Shown here: positions 1-9,226 of the stretch, piece by piece
Position numbering within the stretch: position 1 is the first letter of the stretch
How the letters are laid out: every line of letters begins with the position of its first letter
Assembly (NCBI GenBank): GCA_011389515.1
Contig: JAABUA010000005.1
Coordinates: 28,103-92,102 of the forward strand
Direction of reading: 5' to 3'
Length of the DNA stretch: 64,000 bases
Origin: Desulfobacteraceae bacterium
GTDB lineage: Bacteria > Desulfobacterota > Desulfobacteria > Desulfobacterales > Desulfosalsimonadaceae
Notes under the pieces: generated by a model
Databases searched by the model: none
The model's input: only the letters and a program-made list of their open reading frames with translations
Told to the model about the DNA's origin: nothing
Program-made: the position numbers and the translations under genes

Positions 1-185
1 TTTTAACAAAAGGGTGAACAGAATTCATTTACGTGATTACCTTTTATTTATATGAATTGTTTTTCATAGGCCCTGAACAACCTGAGAAGGGTCAGCCTGT
101 CCTTTACCAAAGGTGCTGCAGCCCGGTTTGATTGCAAAGTCGGGGCAAACATCTAACAAAACCCCTAACGTTTGAGGAGGTAGTT
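1..185. other. Left-edge non-coding stretch with RBS for dctP
   Basis: The sequence is AT-rich in the first 80 bases and shows no convincing gene. A strong ribosome binding site, GAGGAGG, lies at 174-180, six bases before the ATG at 186. I see no clear promoter or hairpin, and the real upstream promoter may lie outside the window. Confidence 0.5.
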
Positions 186-1340
186 ATGAAGCGCATTCTT
201 TCCTTTTTTATCATTTTTTTTCTTCTGCTCGGTATACCGATGGGGCAGAGCCTGTTCGCCCAGGAGGGTAAATTCGGTGAAGATCCGCGAACCAAAGAGG
301 CCCAGCGGATCGATTACAAGGTCTCAGACACAAAGGTCCGTTGGACGATGGTCATGCCCTGGTCCAAAGGCCTTCTCTTCTATGATGTTGCCCAGCATTT
401 TGCCGACTCCGTGCGCCTGGCTTCCGCGGGCAGGCTGGATATACGGGTGTTTGCCGCAGGCGAGATGGTGCCGGCCATGGAATCGTTTGATGCCGTTAGT
501 TCAGGTTCGGCGGATGTAGGACACGACTGGCCCGGATACTGGAAGGGCAAAAACGAGGCTTTTGTGGCGTATGCGTCCGTGCCTTTCGGCCTGGATGCCG
601 AAGGCTACAATGTCTGGCTTTATGAAATGGGCGGCGCGGAGATGATGGACGAGCTCTACGGCAAGTTCAACATGAAAGCGTTCCCCGGCGGCAACGTCGG
701 ACAGGAGCTTGGCCTTTTTTCCAACAAGCGGGCTACCGCGATGAAAGATTTCAAGGGGCTGCGCATCAGGACCCCGGGCTGGTACATGGACATTCTCACG
801 CGGCTGGGCGCTTCCGTGACCCCCCTGCCCGGCGGTGAAATCTATCTGGCCCTGGAGCGCGGCGTTATTGACGCGGCGGAATTTTCAACACCGAGTATTA
901 CATACCCCATGGGTTTTCACCAGGTCACAGATTACGTCATCATGCCCGGTGTTCATCAACCGTCCTGCCAGAGCGCTCTTTTTATAAACAAGGATTCGTG
1001 GGAAAAACTGCCCCGCGATCTCCAGGAGATTGTAAAGCTTGCCGCCAGGGAAACCCAGCACTGGAGCTTGGCCTGGAGCGAGCACCTCAACGCCCAGGCA
1101 ATTCATCGGCTGGAGAAAGATGTTGAATTTGTAAAAATGGACAAAGACGCCAGGGCGCAATTTGCCCAGACGACGAAAACATACCTGGACGAACTCAAAG
1201 AAAAACATCCTGACGTGAAAAAAGCCCTGGATGGACAGGATGCGTTCAAGGAACTTTTTGCCAAATGGCGTGACCTGAGAAGTGGCGTTGAGCCGTATCC
1301 CATCGAGATGTATATCGACGGAAAGATGGGCGACCACTAA
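186..1340 (+). CDS. dctP: TRAP transporter substrate-binding protein (DctP family, 2-oxoacid/lactate type)
   Basis: This periplasmic receptor delivers a carboxylate to the DctQ/DctM membrane proteins just downstream. The 384-residue product opens with a signal peptide (MKR, then a hydrophobic stretch, ending near residue 26 at LFAQ). It carries the TRAP carboxylate-binding region FKGLRIRTPG near residue 190, whose arginine normally pairs with the substrate carboxylate, followed by GGEIYLALERGVIDAAEF. That last segment resembles receptors of the TakP/2-oxoacid-lactate branch. The ATG at 186 is chosen because it follows GAGGAGG and gives a clean signal peptide; the frame is open 54 bases further upstream. 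Substrate is inferred: lactate or another 2-hydroxy/2-oxo acid would fit the lactate oxidation genes downstream. Confidence 0.93.
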   Translation: MKRILSFFIIFFLLLGIPMGQSLFAQEGKFGEDPRTKEAQRIDYKVSDTKVRWTMVMPWSKGLLFYDVAQHFADSVRLASAGRLDIRVFAAGEMVPAMESFDAVSSGSADVGHDWPGYWKGKNEAFVAYASVPFGLDAEGYNVWLYEMGGAEMMDELYGKFNMKAFPGGNVGQELGLFSNKRATAMKDFKGLRIRTPGWYMDILTRLGASVTPLPGGEIYLALERGVIDAAEFSTPSITYPMGFHQVTDYVIMPGVHQPSCQSALFINKDSWEKLPRDLQEIVKLAARETQHWSLAWSEHLNAQAIHRLEKDVEFVKMDKDARAQFAQTTKTYLDELKEKHPDVKKALDGQDAFKELFAKWRDLRSGVEPYPIEMYIDGKMGDH

Positions 1341-1455
1341 TATACGAATAATCTACTAAAACGATATTCATTCAGTTGGCAGCAGGAAGAGGAGCAATCC
1401 TCTTCCTGTCTTGCTTTCCTTGTCAAGCCCAAGCACAACCAAGGAGCGCTTTGAC

Positions 1456-1959
1456 ATGATAAAAAAAATCTGCAAAGGGATCGACCGTTTCCAGGACTGG
1501 TTCGGTTACCTGACGGCCATGCTGATTTTCCCCTTGACGGCTGTTATCATCTACGAAGTGATCATGCGGTATGTCTTTAACAAGCCGACAACGTGGGGCT
1601 TTGAGGTGACCACCTATGTTTATGGCATCCATTTCATGCTCGGCTTGGGGTATACCCTGATGTACAATGGCCACGTGCGGGTGGACGTCCTGGTCAAGCT
1701 GTTGTCCCATCGAAAACAGGTCATTATCAGCCTGCTGTGCCATCTGATCCTGTTGCTTCCGGTATTTGCAATGCTCAGCTATGCAACTTTCGACTATGCC
1801 TGGATATCCGTTCAGCGGCTGGAAAAAAGCTGGACGTCCTGGGCGCCCCCTTTGTATCCGTTTAAACTGCTTATGGCATTGGGTTTTCTGATGTTTTTCA
1901 TCCAGGGCGTTTCAAACTTCTTGAAAGAAGTACAGGCGCTTCGCGATGGTGATGGATAG
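1456..1959 (+). CDS. dctQ: TRAP transporter small membrane subunit (DctQ)
   Basis: This is the small permease subunit that links the periplasmic receptor to DctM. The 167-residue protein has four hydrophobic segments. The family hallmark EVIMRYVFNKPTTWGFEVTT (inner helix, RYVFN, then W and E) sits near residues 33-52. The start at 1456 follows AAGGAGCG (1441-1448); an upstream in-frame ATG at 1411 lacks such a site. It lies 115 bases after dctP and 95 bases before dctM, the normal P-Q-M order. Confidence 0.92.
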   Translation: MIKKICKGIDRFQDWFGYLTAMLIFPLTAVIIYEVIMRYVFNKPTTWGFEVTTYVYGIHFMLGLGYTLMYNGHVRVDVLVKLLSHRKQVIISLLCHLILLLPVFAMLSYATFDYAWISVQRLEKSWTSWAPPLYPFKLLMALGFLMFFIQGVSNFLKEVQALRDGDG

Positions 1960-2054
1960 GGGCGCGGCAGTATTTTTGGATAAATAACCGGTCGAAAGCG
2001 TGTACTGCCAGCAATCATACGATCAATATTCTATATAATCTAAGGTAATCAATT

Positions 2055-3401
2055 ATGTATTTCAGCCCTGAAGTCATGACTGTGGCCATGTTTGGAACCC
2101 TGATACTTTTTATCGCGCTGGGGCACCCCCTGGCCATAACATTGGTTTCAGTGGCCACGATTTTCGGTCTGATCGACAACGGCTTCAATTTCGCAAGGCT
2201 TTTCAACCTGTTTACCAGCAACAGTTGGGGGACCTTTAACGAGTATACGCTTGTGGCACTGCCGTTGTTTATTTTCATGGCCCAGCTCCTGGATAAATCC
2301 AAGGTGGCGGAAAAGCTCTTTGATGTGCTTTATGTCAACCTGGGAACGATAAAGGGCGGGCTGGGGCTGGCCGTGGTTCTGGTCTGTACGATTTTTGCCG
2401 CCACGACCGGCATTATCGGGGCCTCCGTGGTGGCCATGGGCCTCCTGGCGGCACCGCCGCTTATTAACAAGGGGTATCAAAAGGAGATGGCCAGCGGCAT
2501 CATCTGTTCCGCGGGAACGCTGGGCATTTTGATTCCCCCCAGTATCATGCTGGTCATATACGGTGGCTTGACGGGGATGCAGGCCACTTCCGTCGGGAAC
2601 CTCTTCGCTGCCGCCATTATTCCGGGACTGATCCTTTCCGGCTTGTATATCGCCTACATATCGATTCGCTGCCAGATCAATCCCAAACTGGGGCCCACCA
2701 TTTCCAAAGAAGAGGCTTCAAAATACAGTGCGGGGCAAAAATTTTGGCTGACCGTGAAATATATGATCCCTCCCCTTGTCCTGATCCTGCTGGTCATGGG
2801 AACGATTCTCATGGGGATTGCCACGCCTACCGAGGCTGCGGGTATGGGGGCTGCAGGGGCCTTTATTCTGGCGCTGGCCAACCGGATGGTGAACTGGGAA
2901 GTGTTGCAGCAAGTCGCCACAAATACCTTGAAGACCACCTGTATGGTTATGTTTTTGTTTGTGGCCGGCAAACTGTTTACCCAAGTTTTTATCAGCATGG
3001 GCGGCGGATTTGTGGTTTCCGACCTCCTTACTGGCGCTATGGCCCCGGCCACAGCAATTTTTGTCATGCTGCTAATCGTATTCATTCTTGGTATGTTCAT
3101 CGATTGGGCCGCGATTTTACTGATCACGGTCCCCATTTTTCTGCCCATCGCTTCCCAGTTGGGCTACAATCCCTTGTGGTTTGCCATGATGCAGTGTGTG
3201 GTATTGCAGACCTCTTTTCTGACGCCGCCCTTTGGTTACGCACTGTTTTACTTTATCGGTGTGGCCCCCCCTGGCTATACAATGGTGCACATATACAAAG
3301 GCATTATCCCCTTTATCCTTCTGCAGATTGTGGGCGTGATCATTCTGGCTGTGTTCCCGGAGTTGATCCTGTGGCTGCCCAGGCTCGCCTTTGGGTCCTA
3401 A
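2055..3401 (+). CDS. dctM: TRAP transporter large permease (DctM)
   Basis: This is the large sodium-coupled permease of the TRAP system. It has 448 residues and about twelve hydrophobic segments. Family features include the early AMFGTLILFIALGHPLA helix, the GIIGASVVAMGLLAAPPLINKGY loop, GTLGILIPPSIMLVIYG, the ATPTEAAGMGA motif near residue 260 and a C-terminal QTSFLTPPFGYALFYF segment. The length is typical for DctM. It completes a three-gene TRAP operon with dctP and dctQ. Confidence 0.95.
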   Translation: MYFSPEVMTVAMFGTLILFIALGHPLAITLVSVATIFGLIDNGFNFARLFNLFTSNSWGTFNEYTLVALPLFIFMAQLLDKSKVAEKLFDVLYVNLGTIKGGLGLAVVLVCTIFAATTGIIGASVVAMGLLAAPPLINKGYQKEMASGIICSAGTLGILIPPSIMLVIYGGLTGMQATSVGNLFAAAIIPGLILSGLYIAYISIRCQINPKLGPTISKEEASKYSAGQKFWLTVKYMIPPLVLILLVMGTILMGIATPTEAAGMGAAGAFILALANRMVNWEVLQQVATNTLKTTCMVMFLFVAGKLFTQVFISMGGGFVVSDLLTGAMAPATAIFVMLLIVFILGMFIDWAAILLITVPIFLPIASQLGYNPLWFAMMQCVVLQTSFLTPPFGYALFYFIGVAPPGYTMVHIYKGIIPFILLQIVGVIILAVFPELILWLPRLAFGS

Positions 3402-3504
3402 GACTCCTAAGGGGGAAAAGCAGCGATTTTTGGGGGATTGCTGACAGCCCTGCTTTGTGCAGGTCGAAAAAACGTTTTATTTTTGCCAAAAGGAGAACAG
3501 CCTC

Positions 3505-4026
3505 ATGTGGCCCGACTTTCAGAAAATACTGTATGTGACGAATTTAGGCCCTGAATCGCCCTACGTGTTTCGCCATGCACTCAGCCTGGCCGAACGCTAT
3601 AATGCAAATATTACCGTCCTGCACGTACTGGAGCCATTGAGCGATAATGTCAAGGGCATGGTCGAATTTTATATCACCGATGAGCAGTTTCAGCAGCACC
3701 GGCAAGAGGCGCGCAAATTTCTTTTTGACAAGATACACAAGCGGTTGTCGAATTTCTGCGCCCGGGAGACCTGCCGGCTGGACGCCCAGATGCCTGATCC
3801 GGTGACGGATATTATGGTAGAGGAAGGGCCTGTCACGGAGACGATCCTGGCAAAGGCAAAGGAGATCAAAGCGGGTTTGATCGTGATGGGCACGCACAGA
3901 AAATTAAGAGACGGGGGGCACAAACTTTTGGGATCCACCGCCCGCAGCGTGGTGAATAATGCAAAAATTCCCGTATTGACAGTGTATACTCCCAGAGATA
4001 AATTTGACGATTTGAATGCACAATAG
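3505..4026 (+). CDS. Universal stress protein (UspA family)
   Basis: This is a cytoplasmic nucleotide-binding stress protein, often encoded directly after TRAP transporters (the TeaD arrangement). The 173-residue product starts FQKILYVTNLGPES and has the ADP/ATP-binding C-terminal pattern GLIVMGTHRK...GSTARSVVNNAKIPVLTVYTP, matching the Gx2Gx9G(S/T) loop of ATP-binding UspA proteins. The ATG at 3505 is preceded by AAAGGAG (3489-3495); an in-frame ATG at 3457 has no such site. Its position after dctM suggests a modulator of the TRAP transporter. Confidence 0.9.
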   Translation: MWPDFQKILYVTNLGPESPYVFRHALSLAERYNANITVLHVLEPLSDNVKGMVEFYITDEQFQQHRQEARKFLFDKIHKRLSNFCARETCRLDAQMPDPVTDIMVEEGPVTETILAKAKEIKAGLIVMGTHRKLRDGGHKLLGSTARSVVNNAKIPVLTVYTPRDKFDDLNAQ

Positions 4027-4080
4027 GTTTATATACCGGGTTTTTGGAATATGAAGCAAGTATGTATTACAGGAGACGTT

Positions 4081-4746
4081 ATGCCTCGAAAACGCACGCG
4101 AAATATTCCCGGCATGGTGAGCCTTGTTATTCTGGCGACCATGACCTGTTTTCTGCATATATCGGCCGGGCAAACCAGCGCTCAGGAGCAGCCCCCGCGG
4201 TCCGGCGCGAAGACGGATCCGGACATTCCGGGATATGGTCCTGCGGATAAGAATCCGGATCCGGATGAAATGGCAGAAAGCATTGAACGGATGGAGTCCA
4301 GGGCGCTTGAGCTCCAGGAGGAGATCGCCGCGATGCGGAACCATGCTTTTGACAACAATCCGGAGCTGGACATCCTCTTAAAAGAACTCGTTATAACGAC
4401 CCATACCATCATGACTGAAAACCTGGAGCGCGAAGAAGTCGATCTTGATCGATTGCAGAATATTGAAGAGCAATTGCAGGATCCGGAGATTTCTTCCGAG
4501 CGCAGGCAGCAGCTGAAACAGGAAAAGGAAAAAGCGTTTCTGGGGTATAAAAAAGCGGAAATGCGTACCGAGCAAAATGAGACACTGCGGGAGCTCAGGG
4601 AAGAATTTTATACAAAATTGCTGGCCGCCGCGAAAAAGGAAAACCCCGATGCTGAAAAATTGCTGAATGAACTGGATATTCTCCAGCATCAGCTACGATT
4701 TATCAAGCCGGAAGCAATGCCAGAAAAGCAACAGGCCATACCCTGA
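4081..4746 (+). CDS. Exported coiled-coil protein of unknown function
   Basis: I do not recognise a family. The 221-residue product has a basic start (MPRKRTRN), a hydrophobic signal segment ending near residue 32 (AGQTSAQE), then a Pro/Gly-rich linker and a long charged region from about residue 60 to the end. That region is rich in Glu, Lys, Gln and Leu with heptad spacing, so an extended coiled coil is likely. There are no cysteines after the signal peptide. The start at 4081 follows CAGGAGACG; an ATG 30 bases upstream would hide the signal peptide. It sits between uspA and the cytochrome and may be periplasmic. Confidence 0.7.
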   Translation: MPRKRTRNIPGMVSLVILATMTCFLHISAGQTSAQEQPPRSGAKTDPDIPGYGPADKNPDPDEMAESIERMESRALELQEEIAAMRNHAFDNNPELDILLKELVITTHTIMTENLEREEVDLDRLQNIEEQLQDPEISSERRQQLKQEKEKAFLGYKKAEMRTEQNETLRELREEFYTKLLAAAKKENPDAEKLLNELDILQHQLRFIKPEAMPEKQQAIP

Positions 4747-4884
4747 TCACTATCAGCCGTCGTTTCTTTTGTTTTGGTAAAGCGTGAAAGTGAAAATCCA
4801 CAGGGCGGTAAGCCCTGTTCGATATTGCAGCCCGGTTTTCGCCCATGGACAAGACAGGAAGCACCCATTCGGAGCCATCACGAA

Positions 4885-6612
4885 ATGACGTGCACAACGG
4901 TTATGAGAAAATTGAAAATCCCTTTTTTTTTGCTTGCCGGGCTGCTGGTAAGTCTTGCGACAATTCAACCGGCAAACGCCTGGCGGTTCGACGGCCGGCA
5001 TTATGAGGCGTCGGCGCACGGCGTTTTTTCGTGCCGGGAGTGCCATTACGACATCCGGATGCATATGCATCCGGATCCGGAAAAGGTCAACCAGCAGCCG
5101 TATGAATCCTTTGCGCCGAACGCATGCTACAGCTGCCACCCGAATGTTCAAAATGATCTTGAAACGGGAACGCACGCCGGATTCGATATCGCGGAACGGT
5201 CAATCCACGAGCAGTGCATCGACTGTCACGATCCGCACGCCGCCGGTATAACTGCTGCGCCGGAACAAGCCTTTCCGGACCCCCCGGAAACCCTTTCCAG
5301 TGAGGATGCCGCCTGTATGGCGTGCCATCATGACCCTGGTCCGGCACAAACACCTGCGGCAATACAGAGAACGCAAAATTTATGCATGCACTGCCATGAT
5401 GCCGCCCAAAACATGGCGCAGGTAAAGCAGCTCGACCTGCAGGCATACAAGTATACGCCCCATGCGAATATGGACTGCATGGCCTGCCACATCAATGCGG
5501 ACGCATATCCCCACGATCAACAGAAAAAGACGGATTGCCTGGAATGCCATCAGCGCCACCGGGAAAGCGTGGCCCACGATGCTCACTTGACGGTTTCCTG
5601 TGAAGCCTGTCACCTCCAAGACGTAACTCCCGAAAAGCCGGATGAAAGCGATCGAATCCTCTGGGAGCGCACCGCCATGCCAGGTCAGGTCTCAAGCATC
5701 CATTCCATGCGCTTTGACAAGGACAATGACTGCAGCCGCTGTCATGTGCCGGGCAATCCACTGGGGGCTGCAGCAATGGTGCTTCCGCCCAAAAGCGTGG
5801 CCTGCATGCCATGTCATTCCGCCACGTTAACCGCCTCGGATACGGTCAGCATCATTGCTTTGCTGATCTTTCTGGGAGGGATCATCCTGGTTCTGGGGAT
5901 CTATTTTACCGCATCCCTTCCCGGGCGCGAGAACCAAAGCAGTTTGGGCAAATTTGTCCTCCTGATCGGCTCTGCGCTCAAGACGCTGTTTTCATCAAAG
6001 ATTGTCCCCATTGGCAGGGCAATATTTTGGGACGTGCTCCTGCAGGATAGGCTTCGAAAGCGTTCCCTGAAACGTTGGATTATCCACGGCCTGATCTTTT
6101 TTCCCATTTTTGGGCGGTTTTTATACGGCCTCGCCGCTTTGGTGGGAACGACATTTTTTGCCGATACCGGCCTTTTCTGGAGCATGGTGGATAAGAACCA
6201 CCCTGTAACCGCCTTTCTTTTCGATTTTACCGGTATCTGTATCCTGGCAGGCGTCGTGCTTGCATGGCGCAGGGGATCCGCTGCGGATCAAACCAAGCCA
6301 GGCGGTTTGCCCAGGCAGGACAAGCCAGCGCTGGCGCTTTTAGCGGCAATTGTTGTCGCCGGGTTCCTCACCGAGGGAATCCGCATTTCGCTCACCGGCA
6401 TGCCTGAAGGCGCCGGGTTCGCACTGATCGGCTACAGCATTGGGCTGTTTTTTTCCGTATTCGGTGATTTGAGCACGGTCTACGGCTACTTCTGGTATCT
6501 GCACGCCATACTTTGGGGGGCCTTTCTGGCGTATCTGCCCTTCAGCAACATGCTGCATATCATCATGGGGCCGGTGATTCTGGCCATAAATGCAGCCCGT
6601 GAGAAACATTAA
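4885..6612 (+). CDS. Decaheme cytochrome c fused to NarI-like membrane domain
   Basis: This is a probable quinone-interacting membrane cytochrome. A signal segment (residues 7-30, ending ANA) is followed by ten CXXCH heme c motifs between about residues 50 and 310 (CRECH, CYSCH, CIDCH, CMACH, CMHCH, CMACH, CLECH, CEACH, CSRCH, CMPCH). The rest, to residue 575, contains about five to six membrane helices. Histidines there are spaced as in b-heme-binding NarI/DsrM-type subunits (RWIIHGLIFF, KNHPVTAFL, WYLHAILWG, MLHIIMGP). Heme c counts are read directly; b-heme binding is inferred. The start at 4885 follows GGAG at 4871-4874. It is 24 bases upstream of the GlcD-type oxidase, so it may pass electrons from 2-hydroxyacid oxidation to or from the menaquinone pool. 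Confidence 0.85.
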   Translation: MTCTTVMRKLKIPFFLLAGLLVSLATIQPANAWRFDGRHYEASAHGVFSCRECHYDIRMHMHPDPEKVNQQPYESFAPNACYSCHPNVQNDLETGTHAGFDIAERSIHEQCIDCHDPHAAGITAAPEQAFPDPPETLSSEDAACMACHHDPGPAQTPAAIQRTQNLCMHCHDAAQNMAQVKQLDLQAYKYTPHANMDCMACHINADAYPHDQQKKTDCLECHQRHRESVAHDAHLTVSCEACHLQDVTPEKPDESDRILWERTAMPGQVSSIHSMRFDKDNDCSRCHVPGNPLGAAAMVLPPKSVACMPCHSATLTASDTVSIIALLIFLGGIILVLGIYFTASLPGRENQSSLGKFVLLIGSALKTLFSSKIVPIGRAIFWDVLLQDRLRKRSLKRWIIHGLIFFPIFGRFLYGLAALVGTTFFADTGLFWSMVDKNHPVTAFLFDFTGICILAGVVLAWRRGSAADQTKPGGLPRQDKPALALLAAIVVAGFLTEGIRISLTGMPEGAGFALIGYSIGLFFSVFGDLSTVYGYFWYLHAILWGAFLAYLPFSNMLHIIMGPVILAINAAREKH

Positions 6613-6636
6613 TACGTCCACAGGAGGAACACAAAA

Positions 6637-8019
6637 ATGGACTCCGCTTTGAAAAATGCGCTCATTGAGATCGTGGGCGAAGACAATGTTACGGACCAGT
6701 TGATCGACATGGTGTCGTATTCCTATGATTCATCCGAACATTCACACCGGCCGGACTGTGCGGTCTGGCCCCAAAATACCCAGCAGGTCAGCCAGGTTCT
6801 TAAGTTTGCTAATGAAAACAATCTTTCGGTGATTCCGAGAGGGGCGGGTACCGGACTGTCGGGTATGTGCGTTCCGATCAAAGGAGGGATTGTTCTGGAT
6901 CTGAACCGGATGAACCAGATCATATCCATCAGTATCGAGGACCGAATAGCCATTGTCCAGCCGGGGGTCGTCTATGCGGATCTGGAAAAAGCCCTTGCCC
7001 CTTATGGGTTCCTTTTCCCGCCGGATCCGGGCAGCGGAAGCGTCTGCACGTTAGGCGGAAATGTGGCAACCAATGCGGGAGGTGTCAAAGGCGCCAAATA
7101 CGGCACCACCCGGGACTATGTTCTTGGCCTGGAAGTGGTGCTGGCCGATGGTGGCATCATGCGGACAGGTGCCAGGACCATGAAATGCGTATCCGGATTT
7201 GACCTGACCAAACTGATGGTCGGCTCCGAAGGGATGCTGGGCGTTGTCACCGAAATCACCCTGAAAATCAATCCCAAACCGACTGCCCGGAGCACCACGG
7301 TGGCTTCTTTTCCCGATCTCGAAAACGCCGGCAGGGCCGTAACCCAGATCATGTATTCAGGCATTATCCCCAGCGTGCTCGAAATCATGGATCGGTACAC
7401 CATCCATTGCATCAATCAGAACACGGATCTGAACCTGCCGGAAGTGGACGCCATGCTGCTGATCGAAACCGATGGGTACACCAAAGAGGAAACCGACTAC
7501 CAGATGGCCAAGGTCATCGAAGTACTAAAAGCCAACAATCCTGATCAGATCAAGCAAGCGGCCGACGACGCGGAAGCGGCCAGTCTCTGGAAAGGCCGCA
7601 AATCCGCCTATGCCGTTCTGGCGCGCATCAAGACCCACTTTGTTCTGGAGGATGTAACGGTACCCATGGGTAATATAGCCGCTCTTCTGAAAGGAATCGG
7701 GCGACTTGCGGAAAAATATGATCTGCAGATTGCCACGTTCGGACATGCCGGTGACGGGAACCTGCACCCCCAAATTCTCTATGATGGATATAACCCCGAT
7801 GAGGTTCATCGCACCGAAAAGGCAGTAGCGGAGTTGTTTCAATTAACCATCGAGCTGAACGGCACCCTGACCGGGGAGCATGGCATCGGACTGGCCAAGG
7901 CGCCTTTCATGCACCTCGAGCATGATCAAAATGCCATGGCCATGATGCGGGCAGTAAAAAAAGCATTTGATCCCAAAAACATCCTCAATCCCGGCAAGAT
8001 GGCCCTGGAGGTGAATTGA
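6637..8019 (+). CDS. glcD: FAD-linked 2-hydroxyacid (glycolate/D-lactate) oxidase, GlcD type
   Basis: This flavoprotein oxidises D-lactate, glycolate or a related 2-hydroxyacid. The 460 residues show the PCMH-type FAD domain (PRGAGTGLSGMCVPIKGG near residue 70, then PPDPGS and GGNVATNAGGVKGAKYG). The C-terminal domain carries TFGHAGDGNLHPQILY near residue 370 and the GTLTGEHGIGLAKAPFM signature. A strong CAGGAGGAAC precedes the ATG. The gene is followed after one base by a GlcF-like iron-sulfur protein, the usual partner. In sulfate reducers such pairs are annotated as D-lactate dehydrogenase. Lactate permease and a LarA homologue in the same region support lactate as substrate. Confidence 0.92.
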   Translation: MDSALKNALIEIVGEDNVTDQLIDMVSYSYDSSEHSHRPDCAVWPQNTQQVSQVLKFANENNLSVIPRGAGTGLSGMCVPIKGGIVLDLNRMNQIISISIEDRIAIVQPGVVYADLEKALAPYGFLFPPDPGSGSVCTLGGNVATNAGGVKGAKYGTTRDYVLGLEVVLADGGIMRTGARTMKCVSGFDLTKLMVGSEGMLGVVTEITLKINPKPTARSTTVASFPDLENAGRAVTQIMYSGIIPSVLEIMDRYTIHCINQNTDLNLPEVDAMLLIETDGYTKEETDYQMAKVIEVLKANNPDQIKQAADDAEAASLWKGRKSAYAVLARIKTHFVLEDVTVPMGNIAALLKGIGRLAEKYDLQIATFGHAGDGNLHPQILYDGYNPDEVHRTEKAVAELFQLTIELNGTLTGEHGIGLAKAPFMHLEHDQNAMAMMRAVKKAFDPKNILNPGKMALEVN

Positions 8020-8020
8020 T

Positions 8021-9127
8021 ATGGAAGCCAAATACGATTTTGAACGAAAATTCCGGGAAGATATTCTTAAATGCTCCCGCTGCGGCTACTGCCAGGCGGT
8101 TTGCCCCGCTTTTAAGGCCACTCTCCGACCCGCTTTGAATGCCAGGGGAAAAATGCTGCTGCTCAAGGAAGTCATGGAAGAAAAACTGGAATTAACAGAG
8201 GATCTTATTGAAACCATGTTTCAGTGCACAACCTGTGCGGGGTGTTATGAAAACTGCCCGTCAAAGGTAAATGTGCCCGAGATCATCAAGCAGGCCCGCA
8301 AGGACATGGTCAGCCTGGGCACCTGCCATCCTGCTTTTACGGGCATGAACAAGGTTCTCCAGGAGAAGACCAACATCTACGCCGAGGACGAACTGCCGGA
8401 TTTTGATAAGGAACGCGGCGGAAAGGCGGAATATGTCTATTTTATCGGTTGTGTGGGCACTTTCAGGGAAGAGGAAGCCTCCGAGGCCGTTATTGCGCTT
8501 CTGGATCGCACGGATACGGATTATACGCTTATCGAAGAGGTCTGCTGCAGCGGCGTTCTCGAAGACGTCGGTTTTTCCATCAATACCCGCCTGGCAAACC
8601 ATAATGTCGAGGCCATTATGGAAACCGGCTGCAAGGGGATCATTACCGGCTGCCCCAAATGCTTTTTGACCTTCAAGAACAACGAAGCCTATGCGCCTTT
8701 GCGCGAAGCGGGCATAGAGATCATTCATATAACTCAGTTTATCAATCGCCTGGACTTCAAAGGCGCACATACGGATGCAAAAATCACTTATCATGACCCC
8801 TGCGACCTGGGTCGTCACTGCGGCATCTACGAGGATCCCCGTCGGACAATCAGCCGGGTGGCGGCGAACTTCGTGGAGATGGAACATCACCATGCCTCTT
8901 CCTTGTGCTGCGGCGCGGGCGGCGGCGTGCGCGGCGCATACGCCAAAAATTCCATCGCCATGGCCAAGAACCGGCTGAAAGAAGCCTTGGATTGCGGTGC
9001 TGAAGTGCTGGTGACGGAATGCAACTCCTGTGTGCACAACCTTTCCAATGCAAAGCTGCGAAGCCAGAAGATCAAGATTATGAATACCACCCAGTTCATA
9101 AACGAACTGATGGAGGAAATGGAATAG
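8021..9127 (+). CDS. GlcF/HdrD-like iron-sulfur protein with two CCG domains
   Basis: This is the electron-accepting partner of the GlcD-type oxidase. Two ferredoxin-type motifs lie in the N-terminal part (CSRCGYCQAVCP near residue 18, CTTCAGCYENCP near 68). Two CCG domains follow: IGCVG...CCSG...CPKC, and HDPCDLGRHC...LCCGAGGG...CNSC. CCG domains in HdrB/HdrD bind a noncubane [4Fe-4S] cluster that acts on disulfides. The 368 residues are slightly shorter than GlcF of E. coli. It is spaced one base from glcD, with GGAGG inside the end of glcD serving as its ribosome binding site. Confidence 0.9.
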   Translation: MEAKYDFERKFREDILKCSRCGYCQAVCPAFKATLRPALNARGKMLLLKEVMEEKLELTEDLIETMFQCTTCAGCYENCPSKVNVPEIIKQARKDMVSLGTCHPAFTGMNKVLQEKTNIYAEDELPDFDKERGGKAEYVYFIGCVGTFREEEASEAVIALLDRTDTDYTLIEEVCCSGVLEDVGFSINTRLANHNVEAIMETGCKGIITGCPKCFLTFKNNEAYAPLREAGIEIIHITQFINRLDFKGAHTDAKITYHDPCDLGRHCGIYEDPRRTISRVAANFVEMEHHHASSLCCGAGGGVRGAYAKNSIAMAKNRLKEALDCGAEVLVTECNSCVHNLSNAKLRSQKIKIMNTTQFINELMEEME

Positions 9128-9226
9128 ACGGGTCGGCGGATCGCGGTTATATTGAATGGATGCTGTGCTGTTGCGCTACCGCGAAAATGAACCGGTACAG
9201 ATGTCTAAAAAGAAAAGGAGTGAACA

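Noticed and set aside
2744..3538. A 264-codon plus-strand frame inside dctM
   Set aside because: Same-strand shadow of dctM, which has the transporter motifs; the alternative product is unlike any protein I know.
4801..4817. Hairpin CAGGGC...GCCCTG before the decaheme cytochrome
   Set aside because: Only six base pairs and no T-run; too weak to call a terminator or attenuator.
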